From Apostichopus japonicus (taxonomy: Eukaryota; Echinodermata; Holothuroidea; Aspidochirotida; Stichopodidae), in contig NC_092567.1 in assembly GCF_037975245.1 (NCBI RefSeq), positions 913,501 to 924,213 on the forward strand: a stretch of 10,713 nucleotides of DNA, given 5' to 3'. Positions 7,131 to 10,713 of the stretch are shown piece after piece. Positions within the stretch are counted from its first letter, which is position 1. Each line of letters opens with the position of its first letter. Made by a program: the position numbers and the translations under genes. The notes below the pieces were generated by a model. That model saw nothing but the letters and a program-made list of their open reading frames with translations, had not been told where the DNA came from and made no database searches.

Positions 7131-7355
7131 GGGATATTCGTCCGGGGTTATTTATCCGGGGGGTAATTTTCTAGGGGGTATTCGTCCGAGGAGGTAGTTG
7201 TCTGGGTGGGTAGTTGTCCTGGGTATTGTCCTCGGGGGTAATTGTGAGGGGGTACTTGTCCGAGGTATATTTCTCCGGTGGGTAATCGTCCGGGGGGTTA
7301 TTGACTGGGGGGTAATCGTCCGGGTGTATTTGTCTGAGTGGTGTTTGTCCTGTCA
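7131..7355 (+). repeat. G-rich 15-bp minisatellite, about 15 units
   Basis: The span divides into fifteen degenerate 15-bp units of the form GGTAATCGTCCGGGG (best preserved at about 7281-7325). Purine blocks of 3-6 G alternate with TAATCGTCC-like blocks, giving strong G/T bias on the plus strand. Because the unit is a multiple of three, frames stay open on both strands (7198-7395 plus, 7171-7356 minus, the latter with repeated DDYPP-like pentapeptides). These are by-products of the period and not supported as genes. Repeated G runs make G-quadruplex folding of the plus strand conceivable. Confidence 0.9.
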
Positions 7356-7554
7356 CGTATTGATTGAACTATTTCTTTTCATCACAATCGTTTAAAAAAT
7401 ACAAATTTAACGTTACGTAGTGAGTCTTTTCAAAAGTAAGCAGTTCTATAAACTATTAATGAAGATAAACGAATGTGAGCATTATGATACGTTGATATGG
7501 TGACAACAATTTTGTAATCCTGTCGGGTTAGAATCACAGTCGATCGTTTTTCAA

Positions 7555-7695
7555 ATGGCCAACGTTACCAGTGCGGCGACACTTGAATGCCCTTCCACAC
7601 ATGAATACAAATGCTGGTTAGGAGGACACACAACTTGTCTGTTACTAAATATGTCCTCAATAAGAAGACGTTTACGTTTCAAATTGTTACACTAA
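7555..7695 (+). CDS. Small Cys-containing open frame, doubtful
   Basis: An ATG at 7555 opens 46 codons: MANVTSAATLECPSTHEYKC, then WLGGHTTCLLL and a basic end. The frame is open upstream to about 7504. The spacing C12, C20, C28 with Y18 faintly recalls the first half of an LDL-receptor class A repeat, but the Asp/Glu-rich second half and remaining cysteines are missing. No good donor follows the Cys region. Could be a chance frame or an exon relic. Confidence 0.15.
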   Translation: MANVTSAATLECPSTHEYKCWLGGHTTCLLLNMSSIRRRLRFKLLH

Positions 7696-9342
7696 CGTCT
7701 GATATTAGTGAATGCCCAAGTTGAATGGAAATTCGTCGGATGCCACGTAGCCATCTCATGCTAGATGTAAACAACCCTTACCAGGGCAGTTTATCAATTA
7801 TAGTGTCAATTGGAGTTTTCGGGATGAACATTTACCGAATATCGATAGAAATGGACGGCTCCAGTCCATTGTTGGTTAGGTAAGTGATTACAGTCTCGGA
7901 TCGATTAGCAATTGTTAATGCAGAGAAGTGCGATTGATACAAAGTGCAAAAATAGATATACTGCCATGCTAAAAGTAGTATTTTTTGCAGTCGTTTCTGG
8001 ATTCCGTGTTCACCGATGCAATGTTGAAGTGTTCTCAAATATAGCGTAATGTATTTTACCACTCAAAACGACAACACAAACTTTTCTTCAAAGGTGTACA
8101 AACAACATTTTTCATGGGGTATATCGTTTTCGACCGACGAGTTTTCTAGACCGACTACCGTGAGTCCGTGACTCCCCGATAGCATTGTATTTTAATAATC
8201 ATTAAGTGATATATTCAACGTCATTTATTTACTTAATTATAAAAGTATTTTTACACAATTTCCCTACATATGAAATCACATTAACACATGTATGACTACT
8301 GGGTTTCGGGCTAATTCGGGCAGATTGTAAAAACAATATTCTAGACACCATTTTCTCTCCACCTGGGATATATTATTAAGTCGTGACAAGTAAAGTACAG
8401 CCATTAATAGACCAACACAATATCATGCGATTGAAAAGAGATATAACTGCCATACTAAACTAGTAAATCTTGGTTAAAGTGTAATAATATGATAAAAACA
8501 AAACATCCACCACTACCAAACTTAAGCTTCTCCGAAACATAGTAAATGTACTGTATGGGTTAAAAGGAAGATAACATATTCACAAACGCACATTAGTTAT
8601 ATGTAGTCGTAAATTGAGTAAAATGACTATAAATCAATCATCACGATATTCAATGAACAGTATTTGGCAAGGCTATATCGCATACCAAGACAGTGCTGTA
8701 TTGATTACTATCATGTTCTATCTTTTAACCGGGCATATCTTTGAATTTTCTACATTCAACGTACGTAAAAGGTGGTTTTTAATGATTTTTACTTTGTTAA
8801 TTTAATGTTTCTGTCACTCCAGAGTAACACTTCAAAGAATGGTTAGATCTTTCTTTACAAACCAATGAATTAACAATAAGAGTTTTGTCTCAATTGAGGA
8901 GATCATCTAATCATTTCATTCGCACTTAAATGACCATTCATTCATCCATCAATGACGCGTAAATATTGTATAAGCAATCTTCTGCAATCAAGATATAGCG
9001 TGTTCTCAAAAGATGAATAAACATCGTACGTGTATTGTTTAAGATAATTTCAATTCAGTTAGTATATGTAAGTTATATACAGATACACGATATGAGACTC
9101 AATACACACATCCAGCTGAAATGATTGCTGTGTGGAATCTTTCGAGCATAACATTACTAGAGTATAGGTTAACAATGGTTTTGTATTAGACAATGCAAGT
9201 ACTCAAACTGGGGGTTTATTCATTTCGTCAGCAGAAATAAACTTCCACATAAGGTATTTTAACTTTTGTGTTTTTGTTTCTATACTATTATGGATAACGC
9301 TGCTTCTTTATTCTCGCATATCAACTCTGGCAGGCATTGTTA
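7696..9342. other. AT-rich stretch with no supported gene
   Basis: No convincing coding region. A minus-strand 76-codon run (7832-8062) and a plus-strand 63-codon run (8614-8805) are open, but neither shows a family motif or protein-like composition. A small perfect stem (AATGGAC at 7850-7856 with GTCCATT at 7864-7870) sits at 7850-7870. Part of the interval may be 3' flank or downstream sequence of the minus-strand gene ending at 10141. Confidence 0.5.
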
Positions 9343-9429
9343 TTACGATGACTCACGAATCATTTTGCCTATGGCAAGCCAAAAGATGATCAAGACTTGA
9401 GCAAAAACTTCAGGCGGAATATCTGCCAT
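9343..9429 (-). CDS. 28-codon hydrophobic micro-ORF or exon candidate
   Basis: An ATG at 9429 opens 28 codons: MADIPPEVFAQV, then a hydrophobic block LIIFWLAIGKMI and RESS, stop TAA 9343-9345. A strong splice donor (ATTC then GTGAGT) lies inside the frame just after KMI, and a CAG acceptor precedes ATATTCCGCC, so an exon of about 70 nt is an alternative reading. The hydrophobic block is too short and too isolated to prove a membrane segment. Confidence 0.15.
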   Translation of the reverse strand: MADIPPEVFAQVLIIFWLAIGKMIRESS

Positions 9430-10140
9430 TTGAAACAGTTTGCCAATGGAAACTACTTTATATTGTCACCTCATATCATGCTTCAAGGAATTCGCATCGG
9501 CAATATAAATAGTTCCAAGCCTTCATATGATAAAACACGATAATTCTGCTCAAACTGTCAGCACTTGCGCCTTAAGCGTCACAGTACCTCATTGTAAACA
9601 AACGTCCGAACTTAACAGAGAATAATATAGTGGGATGTTATGAACATGTTCGTTGAAAAAGCGCATCATTTCAAATAATATTAATTAGCAAATCGCTCCA
9701 AACAGCCAATCACATTTTAAGACAAGATATTTTCCAAGCAAGTTATTTTATAAGTGTTTTAAAAAATCTACTTTAAAAAAATTACATTTGATACCACGAA
9801 CCAGTGAATGAAACGTTGATCTAACAAAGTTCCTCCTGTCCAACTAATTATGTTTTGTTTTACCATGATCATGAACGATCATTGCAAAGAATGAATCAAA
9901 TCAATTCAATAAGAATTATGATTCGTCTGTTTAATTATATGTAAGTACATAATAACAACGATATACTTCTATTTTTCGAAATTGACAGTTGTTAAAAGAC
10001 ATTGAACTTTGTTGAGCAACGTCGATGACAAATACAAATGTTAGCAACCGGTAACCAACACGGTAGACAGAATAAACCGATTAAATTCTATATCTTAAAT
10101 TTCGCAGAGTATAAGCAAAAGGATGCCAAAATATGTTATC
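9430..10140 (-). other. Probable 3' UTR and flank of the minus-strand gene
   Basis: This region lies downstream of the stop codon at 10141-10143 in minus orientation. A TTTAAT at 9930-9935 would be ATTAAA on the transcript, a possible polyadenylation signal about 210 nt after the stop. No coding features. The extent of the 3' UTR cannot be fixed from sequence alone. Confidence 0.3.
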
Positions 10141-10311
10141 TCAATTCACATGAACGACATGTTGATTGTTCACTGCATTGTTGTAAGATGGTGGTACACC
10201 TTGGATGTTTGAAGTATATGGTGCTGGCTGACCATTGGTTATGATCACTGCAGGGTACGAGGCCTGGGTATTGATTGGTTGATGTGGTGGCTGGGTGGGT
10301 TGGTATACAAT
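10141..10311 (-). CDS. Terminal exon of a host gene: Pro/Tyr/Asn-rich C-terminal tail with PPSY
   Basis: This is the best protein-coding signal outside the transposons. On the minus strand a splice acceptor (CTAAATTTCTAG) ends at 10312 and the exon opens at 10311 in phase 0; an in-frame TAG lies exactly at the acceptor. 56 codons follow, ending in TGA at 10141-10143. The tail starts IVYQPTQPPHQPINTQ, continues ASYPAVIITNGQPAPY and ends with a GVPPSYNNAV segment and HVVHVN. PPSY fits the PPxY class bound by WW domains, and YPAV fits a tyrosine-based sorting signal. Tails like this are common as cytosolic C termini of multi-pass membrane proteins (MARVEL/MS4A-like, tetraspanin-like, Shisa-like). 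That placement is inference, since all upstream exons lie beyond the right edge of the window. A plus-strand 68-codon frame over it is an antisense shadow. Confidence 0.65.
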   Translation of the reverse strand: MVYQPTQPPHQPINTQASYPAVIITNGQPAPYTSNIQGVPPSYNNAVNNQHVVHVN

Positions 10312-10713
10312 CTAGAAATTTAGAATTGATGGATATCAGATATCAGACGGAGTCAACTTATACATGAACATCATATCATATCATTAATCATATTATATTA
10401 TATCATATCATATCACTATATTACTATGTTATTAACTCCTGTACTAAAGACGTTTCGCGTACTTGTGAAGGAATTCAAACATCATGTCATATTGCATATT
10501 GATAACTATATTATATAAATATATTTGGAATTTCGTTGTTTTAGTGCAAATAGTATATGATACTGGACCTTTCTGTTAAATAATGACATATTAACTGCAC
10601 CTTAAAACATGATAGCAATTGCTTTTCAAGCTATGTGGTGTTCAGTTTGAACTTAAACCGGTGCTGGGTATCCATTACAATTTGTTTATTTGTAGTCTCG
10701 ATGTAACGAACAA
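10312..10713 (-). other. Intron of the minus-strand gene (partial)
   Basis: If the exon at 10141-10311 is correct, the sequence to its right up to the window edge is intron. A branch-point-like TTCTAAA lies close to the acceptor. It contains the ATATC microsatellite and no further coding block that I can see. Confidence 0.4.
10370..10420. repeat. ATATC/ATATT microsatellite
   Basis: A run of imperfect CATAT/TATAT pentamers, including ATATCATATCAT twice, with slippage-type variants. Confidence 0.85.

Noticed and set aside
7171-7395. Pro/Asp/Tyr repeat protein on the minus strand and its plus-strand partner
   Set aside because: Both frames are open only because the minisatellite unit is 15 bp; there is no supporting start, splice or flank signal.
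7836-7869. Possible minus-strand first exon (ATG in good context, MDWSRPFLSIF, then a GTAAAT donor)
   Set aside because: Only 34 nt, overlaps a perfect 7-bp stem, and no downstream exon with matching phase was found.
8160-8176. TGAGTCCGTGACTC near-palindrome resembling an AP-1 site
   Set aside because: It lacks the TGAGTCA core and is expected by chance at this window size.
10038-10244. 68-codon plus-strand frame
   Set aside because: It is antisense to the better supported minus-strand terminal exon and has no motif.
1-10713. Search for CRISPR arrays, tRNA or rRNA genes, bacterial operons or defence systems
   Set aside because: No regularly spaced palindromic repeats, no cloverleaf recognised, no ribosome-binding-site-led gene clusters; the window reads as eukaryotic repeat-rich DNA.

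Overview
This window looks like AT-rich, gene-poor animal DNA, most likely from an invertebrate. It has no bacterial operon structure, no tRNA or rRNA genes and no long host open reading frame. Its recognisable content is decayed non-LTR retrotransposons, tandem and dispersed repeats, and short exon-like blocks flanked by GT/AG splice signals. I cannot name the phylum from sequence alone.

Layout from left to right. 1-797 holds nothing I can support. 798-957 is an imperfect fold-back inverted repeat. About 1150-1762 is a three-copy tandem array (period 205-208 bp, T-rich) that runs straight into a short plus-strand ORF at 1763-1936. That ORF carries a PHD-like CxxC...CxxC motif and the start of a Leu/Glu coiled coil. 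I read the pair as the 5' UTR monomers and ORF1 start of a retrotransposon whose downstream part is missing. 2251-2823 contains three small plus-strand exon-like blocks, of which the first two agree in phase. About 2944-5525 is a minus-strand LINE of the Jockey/CR1/L2 type. It has a 5' UTR-like leader, an ORF1 with RRM-like and CCHC zinc-knuckle domains, an 11-nt overlap, and an ORF2 with a nearly complete APE-type endonuclease and the pre-RT linker; the reverse transcriptase is absent. 5687-6245 is a dispersed repeat with two to three internal ~215 bp units carrying DR1-type nuclear-receptor half-site pairs. 7066-7355 is a 13-C homopolymer followed by a G-rich 15-bp minisatellite of about 15 units. 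7356-10140 is mostly anonymous AT-rich sequence. 10141-10311 is the best host-gene signal: a minus-strand terminal exon encoding a Pro/Tyr/Asn-rich C-terminal tail with a PPSY motif. 10370-10420 is an ATATC-type microsatellite.

How the parts relate. The two retroelement pieces point toward each other and both keep the 5' part while lacking the 3' part, the opposite of usual LINE 5' truncation. This suggests deletion or rearrangement in the ~1940-2944 interval or earlier. All coding remnants of the elements are dead (stops, frameshifts, lost zinc ligands). I see no defence system, CRISPR array or biosynthetic cluster. The most original observations are the monomer array abutting the PHD-like ORF1, the missing 3' halves, and the DR1-bearing repeat.
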